Below the pieces are notes generated by a model. The model made no database searches. It saw nothing but the letters and a program-made list of their open reading frames with translations, and was not told where the DNA came from. The position numbers and the translations under genes were made by a program. Shown one piece after another: positions 12,709 to 23,527 of a DNA stretch of 64,000 nt. Position 1 is the first letter of the stretch, and each line of letters opens with the position of its first letter. This DNA is from Megaleporinus macrocephalus (lineage: Eukaryota; Chordata; Actinopteri; Characiformes; Anostomidae). The stretch lies in assembly GCA_021613375.1 (NCBI GenBank), contig CM038727.1:5274564-5338563 (forward strand). Direction: 5' to 3'.

Positions 12709-13616
12709 GCTTGTTTAAAAGGTGATTGAACACATAAAGGAACTCAAGAGAAGTAAAGGGGCCAGTCCAGAATTAAAGTACTTTTAACCAGAGAATATTT
12801 ATTATTTTCCTAAAACACCCAACCCAAACAAACAGGCCTAAATCCTTTTAAGGCCTAAGAGGAGCCAATGGTGACAGTTCTAAAGAAAAGAAAAAATAAA
12901 ACAAAACATTAATCTAAACAAAGAAACCAAAATCTATTAACTTTAACAAACATAACCACACAAAGGGCACCCGCCTTCTAACCTGGTGTATCTATACATA
13001 GCTTACTACGTGATGTGATATATAAGGCGCCTCAACCTTACCTGTTGGAGTCCTCAGATAGAGATAGGGTTGGATGTCTACAAACAGAGGTTTAAGTACA
13101 GAAACGGAGACGACAAACCCAAAACGTTCCACACAGTACACAATCTAGAAGAACACATGGCCCGAAATGGTAGCAGCAAGGGAACCGATATCACACACAG
13201 CATAGCCCTCACCTCCTATGTGAGGTGAGTTGGGCTAATATAGCCAGTGAACCTCATGTTCATAGAGCAAACTGTCTATGGATGTAGACCCATATGTATA
13301 AAGTAAATATTGTCTCAGTGCGACTTTGCATTGTGGCCTATGGAAGTAAATGATGGGGAAGTTCTTCAACGTTCCTTCTTCTCTGAAACTTATTTGCCTG
13401 AGTACAAACCAAACAACTCACATCCTCTAGAATCATTAAATGAAAACATAATAATAATCACATTCTAATCTGCCCTCCGGAGACGACTGCATTCAGCAAC
13501 CAATAAACATCAACAAATAATAGCCAGTTAAGTCGCCATGGAAATATCAATTAGATCCACAACTGGAGCTCACTTCACATAGACATATCCTCTCACTGAG
13601 GACTTCATTATGAGCA
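12709..13616. other. AT-rich non-coding segment, unidentified
   Basis: A-rich on the plus strand, with ACAAAC-type runs around 12890-12960. There is no sustained open frame. The short perfect inverted repeat CCTCACCTCCTATGTGAGGTGAG lies near 13207 (center about 13218). It could be the inside of a decayed transposable element, but I do not recognise a family. Confidence 0.4.
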
Positions 13617-14357
13617 CCTCCTTGTATCTCCACACACTGTCCACTGTTTCAGCTCCACTGACCATACAGGAGCTCCACTTACAGACTGTAGTTCATCTGA
13701 TTCCTCGCATACTTGATCAGGACCCCCACAGGACCACCACAGAGCAGATACTATTAGGGAGGTGGGTCATTCTCAGCACTGCAGTGACACTGACGTGGTG
13801 GTGGTGTGTTAGTAGTGTGTGTTGTGCTGGTGTGAGTGGATCAGACACAGCAGTGCTGCTGCTGCTGGAGTGCTTGAATACCTCAGTGTCACTGCTGGAC
13901 TGAGAATCGTCCACCAACCAAAACTATCCAGACAGCAGTGTCCTGTGGGCGGTGTCCTGTGTCCACTGATGAAGGACTAGAGGAACACAAACTGTGCAGC
14001 AGCAGATGAGCTACTGTCTCTGACTTTACATCTACAAGGTGGACCAGCAAGTAGCAGGAGTGTCTAATAGAGTGGACAGTGAGTGGACACAGTATTTAAA
14101 GACTTACTGCTGTGTCTGATCCACTCACATCAGCACAACACACACTAACACACCACCACTACGTTACTGCAGTGTTGAGAAGGATCCACCTTTCTAATAG
14201 TAGCTGCTCTGTGGTGGTCCTGTTGGGGTCCTGATCATTAAAGAACAGAGTAATAAAGTATACAGAGAATCAGATGAACTACAGTCTGTAAGTGGAGCTC
14301 CTGTATGGTCAGTAGAGCTGATATAATGGATGATGAGTGTAGATACAAGCAAGTTTG
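13617..14357. mobile_element. Palindromic (foldback) non-autonomous DNA transposon
   Basis: The two ends are long inverted repeats. Left arm 13640-13700 (CAGCTCCACTGACCATACAG onward) is the reverse complement of 14270-14325 with about one mismatch in 50 bp. Similarity extends outward to TCCTTGTATCTCCACACACT on the left and its diverged complement (AGTGTAGATACAAGCA) on the right. Arms of about 250 bp flank a spacer of about 230 bp. The arms also share the GTGGTGGTGTGTTAGTGTG and GATCAGACACAGCAG motifs typical of a very common palindromic fish element. Any open frames (13610-13903 plus, 13717-13917 minus) are incidental. No transposase is encoded, so it would have depended on another element. 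Confidence 0.85.
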
Positions 14358-15529
14358 GCGAGTGTTGATTGTCACTAATGATAGAATAAAGTTTAGTTTA
14401 CTGTTTCTCTGGAAGGAGGACTCGCAGTTGCCAAGTCTGTCTTACACCAAGACCGACATCGAACTCATGTACTTCAGCACTAGCATCTGGTTCTAGAAAA
14501 AACTCTTTAATTGATTTAGAGTAGTGATACACTGAAGTGTGGAGCTAAACCTTACTTGTGGAACATTCAGATATTTTAGTAGTGAATGTGTTCAGGTAGC
14601 AGGGTTAAGTACATGTTGTAGGAAATAGCTAATGTTCAAGATGGATGTTTCCGGCATGAGAGGTCCAATGAATTTGAACATTAGAGCAAAAAATAGTCTG
14701 ATGAAGCATTTTAATGATCATATTTGAGGTAAAGTGTTGCTATAGTGACCTTAACAGGCAAAAACACTGTTATACCACATGGTGGGACTGCAGCAGGCAA
14801 GAAACAGGAACTCTGGAGTACACAGCGAAAGTGTGAGAATCCTGATCACCCCTACTGGATCACAGGGCAGATCATCAATAGCCAATGAACAGTCCAATCC
14901 CATGTTGCATCATGGGATTGTCTAAGTGGCTGAGGAAGCGTTCGATGCTTCCTTAAAATCAGGTCTAAATAAGGTTCCTCAGTAGACAGTATGTTTAAGG
15001 TATGTAAGTATTGGGACAGTCTACATGTCGGGAGCGCATACTATGACGTAAAATGCTGCCTATGTAGGAGCTCACTAGGGTTTGAGACACACCCTAAATG
15101 ACTCGAACAAAGCACAATCATCATATAACACCATCTTAAACAACAACAACAACAGTAGCAGCAGCAGCGGTACCTGCCGGGAGTGATGCCGGGAGCAAAG
15201 TGCCTGCAGAGATTCTCTTCACATTGCCAGGCCCCTCACAATATTATGCCCGGTAGAAATACCTAAAATTCCTACAAGCCTTGCGATAACGTCTAGTATC
15301 GCCTTATTCTTGAAGATACTGTGGTTCAGACATACTAAGAATGAAGGTCTAACTCAACCAGCCAACACACCCTATTTAGGTTCAGCTGACTATAGGTCCA
15401 ACTGGCCCCGACCTGTATGGCCAGGTTGATATCCCCTGGCCTTGGGGAATATTTCCTTGGGAAGTTCCTGCCATAAAACACAGAATCTGCTGAGCCATAA
15501 ACTTTATGACAGTCATCTACAACCTCAGT
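14358..15529. other. Non-coding segment, no feature recognised
   Basis: Mixed sequence without a sustained open frame. It contains a small (CAACAA)/(CAGCAG) simple repeat at about 15137-15170. The 14765-14815 part resembles 10455-10500 over short stretches, which suggests a diverged dispersed repeat. Confidence 0.4.
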
Positions 15530-15630
15530 GGTGTAGCCCGCCTTCGCCCAGTGATGTTTAGATTGGCTCCAGCTCCCCTGTGACCCTGACTAGCGGGATA
15601 GAGCGGAAGATAATGGATAGATGGACCATT
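15530..15630 (+). repeat. Fragment of a common fish dispersed repeat (GGATAGATGG tail)
   Basis: The string TGTAGCCCGCCTTCGCCCAG, followed by TTGGCTCCAGC, a GACCCTGACTAGCGGGATAG segment and a GATAATGGATAGATGG tail, is a familiar dispersed teleost repeat 3' part. A second truncated copy lies on the other strand at 52672-52727. I do not assign it to a named family. Confidence 0.6.
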
Positions 15631-16335
15631 CTTTTTGAACTCTTCCATTTTTTTTGACGTATTTTTGGCAATTTATTAAGTCTTAACCCATCCTGAGTCA
15701 TAAAGGACTTTCCTAGATGTTGCTTGGGCTGTTGCTTCGTAGCATAACTGTATTTTGTGAACATAAAAACGTGAGATTTATCTTTACGACTGTAGAAAAG
15801 AAAAGAATTGAATTCTTGACAGCTATGAACAAAGACACTGCTGTTTCCCAGTCTTGTCTACATTTGTAAAACTCTGGCTGCAGGTGTCGGAGTACCTGCA
15901 GGGAGTTTCCTGTCTGCATCTATTGTTTTGCTATGTTCCTCATATACAACCTATGGTGGAGGTGGTCTTGGATGCTATACTTCATACCTGGCACGTCAAC
16001 ACTTGCCTGATGCCCCTCATGCTACACATGGCTGATGTTTTTAACTGTTGATCTGCTGCTGCACAGCTAAAATAACTAATGCCTCACCTCATTCAAATAG
16101 CTGCCAACTGATTATCTACCGATGTTCAGTTTGTTAGTAGCCCATCTTTGGAAACACAGCCGAATCCCAGTGGTGTTGAGAGTACGGACTCGTACCAGGG
16201 TTGGGGTTATGGCCAGAGCGAGGGTGAGGGTAGCAGTGCATCCAATACTGCCTACTTGCCGACTACTCAGTTGGCGAAACCAGTAGTGGCCAGTGGATCC
16301 AAATACTCAGTAGGAATTGAGCAGTACGTGAATGG
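15631..16335. other. Non-coding segment with short open frames only
   Basis: Open frames of 65-68 codons occur on both strands (15558-15919 minus, 15854-16051 plus, 16148-16354 plus) without recognisable domains. The one at 16148-16354 is rich in S/G/Q and ends in sequence shared with 26245-26270, so it is more likely repeat-derived than a gene. Confidence 0.4.
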
Positions 16336-17225
16336 TACCCAGATGACCTCCTGATTCGGGAGACACTTTCAAATAGGTGTGCTATTCCTTGATTCAACTG
16401 GAGCTGTGAATGAAAAAAACTGACAGAAAGTTAAAAAGCAAATGTGTCGAAGTATTCACATTCATTACTCAGGTAGAAGTATAGATACTAGTCTTTCAAA
16501 ATACTTCTGTAGAAGTTGAAGTATCAACTGAAGCTTTTTACTCCACTAAAAGTGTAAAAGTACTGCTTTCAGAACTACTTAAAGTATAAAAGTAAAAGTA
16601 ATGTAAAAAAAAATGCCATTAAGGACAAAATCTTAGGCTGCACCACAAGGGTCTATAGTGCACTAGCCCACCTCCCCAAAAACCCCATTCTTCTAAAAGC
16701 CATACTGACTATAATGTTATATTAAAATGTTAATTTTGATATATTTGGGATGCGCTAGGCTTCCTGTTTCAGCTCATATACACCCATTGAACATGAATGT
16801 AGTTTAGTACAATGTAAATATATTAAAGAAGCATATCTGTTACTACTGAACATTAACATGTGTTTCATGGAGCAGAAGATATGATGACTAGTTGACTATA
16901 AGTATTGTAATGAAGTCAAACTTCAAAGACAGGTTATCAATAATCTTTACTGGAATGTAAATGTACATGAATGAAAACAAGCTGAAATGAAATAGGAGTA
17001 ACGAGACTATGTTTAAAATGTAAGGACTAGAAAGTATACAACTCGACACCATTTAATGAATAGCGGGACATTTACAGTGGTGGTTTGACGTCTTGCGTCA
17101 CAGGACGTTGTTGAGATGGTGGACATAGTGCGGCTGAGATTGCATAGATACTAAACACCTGAGTACTGAAATGGCCTACTACTCTAAAGCTCAAGCAGTG
17201 TGTACTGACTCCAATATACTACCTA
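16336..17225 (+). repeat. Dispersed repeat X, split by an hAT-like insertion
   Basis: 16336-16425 (ACCCAGATGACCTCCTGATT onward) and 17050-17170 (TTTAATGAATAG, then TTTACAGTGGTGGT) match, in the same order, an uninterrupted stretch at 26245-26465. The intervening 16444-17049 is absent there. Repeat X is otherwise unidentified. Confidence 0.6.
16444..17049. mobile_element. Short hAT-like non-autonomous element, copy A
   Basis: It begins GTGTCGAAGTATTCACATTC and ends ACAACTCGACAC, so its ends carry the short inverted repeat GTGTCGA / TCGACAC. Inside is the adenine-rich series AAAGTGTAAAAGTACTG and AAGTATAAAAGTAAAAGTAA that marks a widespread teleost short element. It has no open frame, so it is non-autonomous. 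A close relative lies at 22192-22732. Its ends are supported by comparison with 26245-26465, which lacks it. The hAT assignment is inferred from general resemblance. Confidence 0.7.
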
Positions 17226-17780
17226 CACCCTAGGTCTTTTGAGGACGTGTAACCAGCCAGGAATCAGATGCTTGTGGATAAGTCAATCAAAGTGCTGAGG
17301 TTTTATTACTGATATCACAAACAAAAGACAAACAGAAACAGGCAAGTAGTCAAACCCAGAGACTGAAACTGAACCAGAAGGACGACTAAAGGGTAGTCGG
17401 AGCCAGGCCACTGGTGAAAAAGCAGAAAGGAACAAAAACACTGACCAAAAGAGGAGGTCAAAATCCAAAAACACAGAAATCAATAACAAAAGAACTCACT
17501 CAGAAAATCTGTAGCAGTAGTTTGCAAAGCAGGTGAGAAACCAAACAGCATTTATAACCAAGAAGAAATTGGATTCAGGTGTAAACGTTCAGTGTATTCC
17601 AGTGACAATGGGCTTTAGAATGGTTTGTGATTGGTGGATGATTGGCTGTGGAGGGTCACATGGTTCTCCTGAGGGATTCTGGAGATTCCAGTCCGGGACG
17701 GTTGTTGTGTTGGGTATTGCGGACTGCAGCACCAGAGGAAGATACAAGATACATGTCTGACATATGCTCCCTTGTGAGTC
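17226..17780. repeat. Possible decayed retroelement 3' region
   Basis: A-rich sequence with repeated CAAA, AAACAGG and GGTCAAAA phrases after AGGTTTTATTACTGAT, then a GGTTTGTGATTGGTGGATGA segment. This layout resembles the untranslated 3' part of fish retroelements, but I cannot name the family and see no protein domain. Open frames at 17589-17932 (minus) have no recognisable content. Confidence 0.3.
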
Positions 17781-18180
17781 TTTGTTTCCATGGTTACAAC
17801 ATAAACAAGTGCTACCTTTAAATAGTTCCCTGCAGAAGTCATACACTGTTGCGGTAATGATGATAATGTTGGGGATGATAATATATTGCTCAAAAATATG
17901 CATAGGTACAAATATGAAACTAAACAGTACATTTAGTTTCCTTTTAAGTTTTTATAAAACTTTTTTATTTAAAAAATTGTGATCTTTTTCATAAATCGAT
18001 TACTTTTTAGCATTTTTTTGAGGCCCAAAAATTTGAAAGTCATTGGGGACAAGGCCAAAGTAGCAGAATATTGATGTTTAAATCATTATAAAAAATGGAA
18101 ATCATAATTATTTTGGTGTGTCATTTTTTTGGTGATGCAATGAGTGATCTTCTTAATACCTAAAATGTTTGTTTTGTATT
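17781..18180. other. AT-rich non-coding stretch
   Basis: Mostly T-rich and A-rich low-information sequence. No gene or motif recognised. Confidence 0.5.
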
Positions 18181-19245
18181 ACATTTACATTTACATTTAC
18201 GGCATTTAGCAGACGCTCTTATCCAGAGCGACTTACAAAAGTGCTTAGTGTTCAGTCAGAGTATGAATCTCTATCCAGTACAAACAGGTTTAAGTCCAAA
18301 CTACTCTTATACTCAAACACTGCCATAAACACAGGGCCAGTGCTGATACTTAGAAAAAAGACAATGCAATACCTAGCAAGACTGGAACACCTACAGAGAA
18401 GAGAACAAATACAAGACTACATACAGTACAAGTGCAGTACTTAGCCAGTGCTCCTAGAAGATAAAGTGCAATTACAGTTTATACCAGTACTTTAGTATAT
18501 AGTGTTTATAAGTGCTTTACAAAGAGATAGTGGTCTTCAGTCTGCGTTTGAAGACCGCGAGAGAGTTCGCTGTTTGAACAGCCAGTGGAAGTTCGTTCCA
18601 TCTGGGCTCCAGGACAGAGAAGCGTTTTGTTGCGTGTCTTCCATGAATCTTGACTGATGGCGGGTTAAGCCAAGCCGTACTTGAAGCGCGAAGGGCTCGA
18701 GGTGCGGTTCGACTTTTGACCATTGCCATAAGGTCAGGAGGAGCTGGTCCATTCTTGGCTTTGTAGGCATCAGAACTTTAAACTGAATGCGAGCCGCTAC
18801 AGGAAGCCAGTGAAGGGAGTGCAGCAGTGGAGTAACATGAGTGAACTTGGGAAGATTGAAGACGAGCCGTGCTGCTGCATTCTGGATCAGTTGAAGGGCC
18901 TGATGGTCTGCAGAGGAAGACCAGCCAGGAGTGAGTTGCAGTAGTTCAGCCTTGAAATGACAAGAGACTGGACGAGCACCTGGGAGGCCTCCTGAGAGAG
19001 GAAGGGCCGGATGCGTCTGATGTTGTGGAGAATTTATCTGCATGACAGAGTCAGGTTTGTAATATGGGCTGAGAACGATAACTGGTCATCCAGAGTCACC
19101 CCAAGGTTTCTTGCATCTTTAGACAGAACCATCAAAGAGTTCTCGAATGAGATGGCAAGATCCTGCTGAGGACCTGTAGTTCCAGGGATGAACAGCAGCT
19201 CAGTCTTGCTGGGATTAATCTTCAGATGATGAGCTGTCATCCATG
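18181..19245 (-). pseudogene. L2-like LINE 3' fragment (reverse transcriptase C-terminus)
   Basis: On the minus strand the frame starting at 19240 reads LKINPSKTELLFIPG and then LGVTLDDQLSF. Shifted frames follow with TPLLHSLHWLPVAARIQFKV (near 18790) and SLAVFKRRLKT (near 18540). This order is the region after the polymerase domain of L2-type fish LINE reverse transcriptases. Several frameshifts and stops make it non-functional. The element's 3' end is at the left, where GGCATTTAGCAGACGC precedes a short (ACATTT)n tail at 18181-18199, as expected for an L2-type 3' terminus. The 5' part is missing, the usual 5' truncation of LINE copies. Confidence 0.85.
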
Positions 19246-19913
19246 AAGAGAGTATTAAAGTAATTTTAACACAGATTTATAACCTAGGGACGTAAAAGTC
19301 CCCCTAATTGAAGAATCACCCATATACACAACCAAGTAACAACTTTAATTGTCCAGATGAAAGCGAATGGCTGGTATAGGTAACCAGGTAACCAGCATAG
19401 CTACCTAAAAGGTATGAGGGCAGAGCTTATTTATACTGAGGTTCATTTTATCAGTACAGGCCTCATATAATTATTCATGAGCTCACCAAACAAAGACTTC
19501 TAGAACCAAATCATAGAGTGTAAACGGGTGTGTAAAACCTTCTAGAACAATTTAAACTCCTGAACAGATACACTGTTCCATCAATAGGATCTTCCTTCTC
19601 CTACAGTTTTGCTTCAAAGCAACCTTCATGTCTGAGAAGGTCTCTAGATCTATGTGAAATCTGCCAGCCCTCGTTTAAAGCCAGTTTTCACAGGAACCCC
19701 CCCACCCCCCACCCCACGCCATCAATTAACACACTGGAATTAAACAGAGCGGGATTCACAGGTCCAATTAGCTTCTGATCAGGATTTCAGGAGGAGACAA
19801 ACTTAATCACATCTGGTTGAACCCGCAATTAACGCCTACCTGACACCTTGAAATGTCAAGAGACGCGTGCGGTGGATGTTGCAGCCAAATAAAGAGCAGG
19901 AGCTCAAACAAAC
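19246..19913. other. Non-coding segment; right part CNE-like
   Basis: 19250-19680 is unidentified AT-rich sequence. A C-rich run lies at 19689-19720. From about 19720 the sequence is single-copy looking with several AATTA/TAATT motifs (ATCAATTAAC, CCAATTAGC, GCAATTAACGCC), compatible with a homeodomain-bound regulatory element. That role is inference. Confidence 0.4.
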
Positions 19914-20094
19914 TTACGCAACATCCACACAGCTATGTTCTATTCATCTGGCGCGTGGAAGAAGAGGAACGCTAATGCTTTTGTTTCTAGAGATATCAGC
20001 CTGAGACAGCTGACAGTTCGCTAATCACGGCGGGTAACAGATTGCTCAGCAGAGCCTGGGTTTTCATTTTTTTCTCTCTCGCAACCAGTCAGAT

Positions 20095-20260
20095 AGAGAT
20101 CCCAGGACCCAACAAAGATCTGCAATCCTCCAGGTAGGATTCTCGAAGATTCTGGTGCTGCTTGAACCTCCTCCTCACTGGGTGAGTGGTCGGTATAGAC
20201 AAGCATCCTCTTTGAGGCAGATTCTAAACATCTTAACTGCTTTAAGCTACTTAGGTTTTG
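20095..20260 (-). mobile_element. Tc1-like fragment (same family as 23530-24475)
   Basis: AAAGATCTGCAATCCTCCAG through CATCCTCTTTGAGGCAGATT matches 24150-24300 (AAAGGTCTGCAGCTCTTCAG through CATCCTCTTTGAAGCAGATT) over about 150 bp. It sits between copies 1 and 2 of the 165-bp unit. Confidence 0.7.
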
Positions 20261-20274
20261 ATTTAATCAGTCAG

Positions 20275-20355
20275 ACCACCCTCACGTCCTTTTTGTACCT
20301 ATTTCTATGGAGTAGCTACAGTGACATTTACAAATATACAGCAGAGGGGGCTGTA
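20275..20355 (+). repeat. Dispersed repeat with CAGCAGAGGGGGCT motif, copy 1
   Basis: ATGGAGTAGCTACAGTGACA followed by CAGCAGAGGGGGCTGTAAAA matches 22757-22825 closely. Family not recognised. Both copies lead into T-rich runs. Confidence 0.65.
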
Positions 20356-21600
20356 AAACATTTTGTTCACATTTTTGACATTTTATTTTTTAATTTAAAA
20401 AACTTTTACTTTTTCAAATTTTTTAAATGACCCATTTTTTTCAATTTTCTTCCAATTTTCCGATTTTTTTCTAATTTAAAAAAATTTCTAATTTTGTTTT
20501 TTAATTTTTTAAAAATGTCTTACAACTTTTCCTTATACATTTTTCAATATACATTTAAATTTTTTTCTAATATATAATTTTTGTTTTTCAAAATTTTCCC
20601 TACATTTGGGTGCCCTTCATTTATTATGCATTTATATAAACTTATGTAACATCCACACAGTCATGTTCTATTCATCTGGCGCGTGGAAGAACAGGAACGC
20701 TAATGCTTTTGTTTTCAGGGACAGAGATATCAGCCTGAGACAGCTGACAGTTTGTTAATTACGACGGGTAACAGATTGCTCAGCAGAGCCTGGGTTTTCA
20801 TTGTTTCGTTTTTTTTTTTTTTAATTTTACATTTTCCAATTTTTCAAATTTCCAATTTTTCCCCCCAATTTTCCAAATTTCCATTTTTTTTCCAATTTAA
20901 AATGTTTTCAAATTTTGTTTTTCAAAAATGTATTTTTTTTCCTTCATTTTTAAAAAGAACATACATTTAAATTTTTTCAAATTTTTTATTTTTATTTTTA
21001 GATTTTTTTTCCTACATTTCAGTGCCCTTCATTTAATATGCATTCATATAAACTTATCCACACAACCATGTTCTATTCATCTGGTGCATGGAAGAAGAGG
21101 AACGCTAATGCTTTTGTTTCCAGGGACAGAGATATCAGCCTGAGACAGCTGACAGTTGGCTAATCACGGTGGGTAACAGATTGCTCAGCAGAGCCTGGGT
21201 TTTCTGGGGTTTTTTTTTCACATTTTACATTTTCCAAATTTTCAAATTTCCAATTTTTCCAAATTTTGAAAATTTCCAATTTTGAAAATTTTCAAATATA
21301 GTTTCTCAATTTTTTTTTAATTTTCTTTTTCTTAATTTTTAAAAAATGTTCATTTTTATTTTTCAAATTTTTTCCTACATTTGAGTGCCCTTTATTTAAT
21401 ACGCATTCATATAAACTTATGTAACATCAACACAGCCATGTTCTATTCATCTGGCATGTGGAAGAAGAGGAACGCTAATGCTTTTGTTTCCAGGGACAGA
21501 GATATCAGCCTGAGACAGCTGACAGTTCGCTAATCACTGCGGGTAACAGATTGCTCAGCAGAGCCTGGGTTTTCATTTTTTTCTCTCGCAACCAGTCAAA

Positions 21601-22191
21601 TAGTGCAAACGATTAAAATGGATGAGATGCTTGTGACGGGATAACAGGCGGGAAGTGAGATGAGAAATATGATAACATCGGAAACGAGCGAAACAGAATC
21701 ATGATTAATGGTTGATCTCGAAGAATACGGCCTACTTATTAAATCCACGCCACGTGGTCCAGGTCTGATATCGCAAACACATTTTTTGTTCTTTCCTCAC
21801 AATAAAGAAAGACCAGAGTGCGGAAGGGCAGCGGGGGGCTTATTCTTTTCCACTACATTTATCAAGATAAAAGCGGATTCCCAAATATAAAGGCCCACGA
21901 AGGACTGCCGCCTGATCTCTTCACCACTTGGCAGCGAAGACACACGGCACGCACACACGCAATCAACAGAGAGCTGCAGGTCGAGTCCAACAAAGAGTCG
22001 GAAGAAAAATGTTCCAATCTTGGTGGCCATTCAAGAGAGAGCCAAATCCAATAACTTCCACCACACAATACTGAGAGGAGAAGACTTTATTTCTCTGACT
22101 TTCCCGAGTCCGCACGGTCTGATCCATCCGCTCACTCCAGTAACTGAACTAGACCTGCAGTTTGAGGGAATGATGTGCTTCTTGGTCAAAG
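21601..22191. other. Single-copy CpG-containing island, CNE-like
   Basis: Non-repetitive sequence with many CpGs and motifs such as ATGATTAATGG and CACGTGG. Overlapping short frames on both strands (21708-22068) have no recognisable domain. It is a plausible conserved non-coding element; only alignment to other fish can tell. Confidence 0.4.
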
Positions 22192-22732
22192 GTGTCAAAA
22201 GTATTCACATTCATTACTCAGGTAGAAGTATAGACACTAGGGTTTAGAATACTTCTGTAGAAGTTGAAGTATCAACACAAGCGTTTTACTCCAGTAAAAG
22301 TGTAAAAGTACTGCTTTCAGAACTACTTAAAGTATAAAAGTAAAAGTAATGTAAAAGAAATAAAATGCCATTGGGGACAAAAGCTTAGTCCGCACCACAG
22401 GGGTCTATAGTGCACTAGCCCACCTCCCCAAAACCCCATTCTTCTAAAAGCCATAATGACTATAATGTTATATTAAAATGTTAATATTGATAAATTTGGC
22501 CTGTTTCAGCTCATATACGTCCATTGAACATGAATGTAGTTTAGTACAATGTAAATATATTAAAGAAGCATATCTGTTACTACTGAGCATTAACATGTGT
22601 TTCATGGAGCAGAAGATATGATGACTAGTTGTCTATAAGTATTGTAATGAAGTCAAACTTCAAAGAGATGTTATCAATAATCTTTACTGGAATGTAAATG
22701 TACATGAATGAAAACAAGCTGTAATGAAACAG
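22192..22732. mobile_element. Short hAT-like non-autonomous element, copy B (truncated)
   Basis: Begins GTGTCAAAAGTATTCACATT and follows copy A (16444-17049) almost base for base through ATGAATGAAAACAAGCTG, then diverges where copy A continues to its terminal repeat. Its right end is therefore missing. No open frame. Confidence 0.75.
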
Positions 22733-23071
22733 CAAACCTGCCAACCTGGGAAATTACCTATTTGTATGGAGTAGCTACAATGACTTTCACAAATATTCAG
22801 CAGAGGGGGCTCTAAAACAGTTCTTGGTTTCTTCTGTTAAATTTTTAAACATTTTTTAAATTTTAAAACACTTTTTCACATTTTTTAAATTTTATTTTTC
22901 AAATGTAAATTTTACGTTTTCAATTTTTTTTATTTCCTATTTTTTTCAAATTTTTCAAAATTTCAAATTTCATTTTTTATCGTTTTCCCCCTATTTTATT
23001 TTTAAAAATATAAATTTCAATTTTTTCCAAATTTTTACATTTTTCTTTAAAAGAGCCCTTCATTTAATACG
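22733..23071 (+). repeat. Dispersed repeat copy 2 and T-rich tract
   Basis: 22757-22825 repeats the CAGCAGAGGGGGCT element of 20275-20355. 22835-23055 is low-complexity TTTTAAATTTT sequence like the spacers at 20360-21400. It ends in AGCCCTTCATTTAATACGCA, also seen at the spacer ends. Confidence 0.75.
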
Positions 23072-23527
23072 CAGTCGAGTCCCATTTTTATCACGTGTCC
23101 ATCACGTATCATCATGTCCATTTAAATCATCCATGTGAAAGTCACTCTCAATTAATTTCGGTATGAATCCATCCTTGCAGATCGTGTACACCATACATGC
23201 TGATTGTCTTCCCTGGGGCAGATGGGATCTTCCAGCAACTCTATGTGACACGACTAGAAATGTCCCACAATTTGGTTGGAATAGCTGACCAAGACCTCCA
23301 AGTCCTACCCTGGACCCCTAATTCCTCAGACCTAAACCCCGTTGAGTGTCTGGGGGGCACCTGGATGGTGGTGTTGGCTCTATGGATCCTCCTCCACGCT
23401 CCCATCAGCATGGCTCCAGATACCTGGCCTCCTACCAGGACCTTATTGAGTCTCCCAGTTCGTCTAGCTGCTGTCCATGCTGCACACGGTGGTTACTCTG
23501 GATATTAGTTATAATAATGTGACTCCA
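23072..23527 (+). pseudogene. Mariner/Tc1-like element M1, internally deleted
   Basis: The left terminus CAGTCGAGTCCCATTTTTAT and the right terminus ATAATAATGTGACTCCACTG are roughly complementary inverted ends. Between them a frame gives LPWTPNSSDLNPVE near 23310, the conserved segment around the catalytic acidic residue of Tc1/mariner transposases (family form SPDLNPIE). The preceding DNA-binding and first catalytic regions are deleted, and the glutamate neighbourhood is followed by a frameshifted C-terminus. It cannot make active transposase. M2 at 24483-24690 is another piece of the same family. Confidence 0.75.

Larger units (their letters stand above)
19914..21600 (+). repeat. About 165-bp CNE-like unit in four copies with T-rich spacers
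   Basis: The phrase ATGTTCTATTCATCTGGCGC, then GGAACGCTAATGCTTTTGTT, then GAGATATCAGCCTGAGACAG and AGATTGCTCAGCAGAGCCTG occurs at about 19914-20072, 20636-20805, 21050-21206 and 21415-21580. The spacers are long runs of TTTTCAAATTTT-type sequence ending in a TACATTTGAGTGCCC-like phrase. Copies 1 and 4 both continue into GCAACCAGTCA, while copies 2 and 3 do not, so copies 1 and 4 carry the ancestral right flank. No open frame is conserved among the copies. Confidence 0.9.

Noticed and set aside
16148..16354. 68-codon S/G/Q-rich ORF as a small gene
   Set aside because: Its end is shared with dispersed repeat X; no start context or domain.
17589..17932. Two overlapping minus-strand ORFs of about 105 codons
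   Set aside because: No domain, repeat-like surroundings, and frames overlap without either looking coding.
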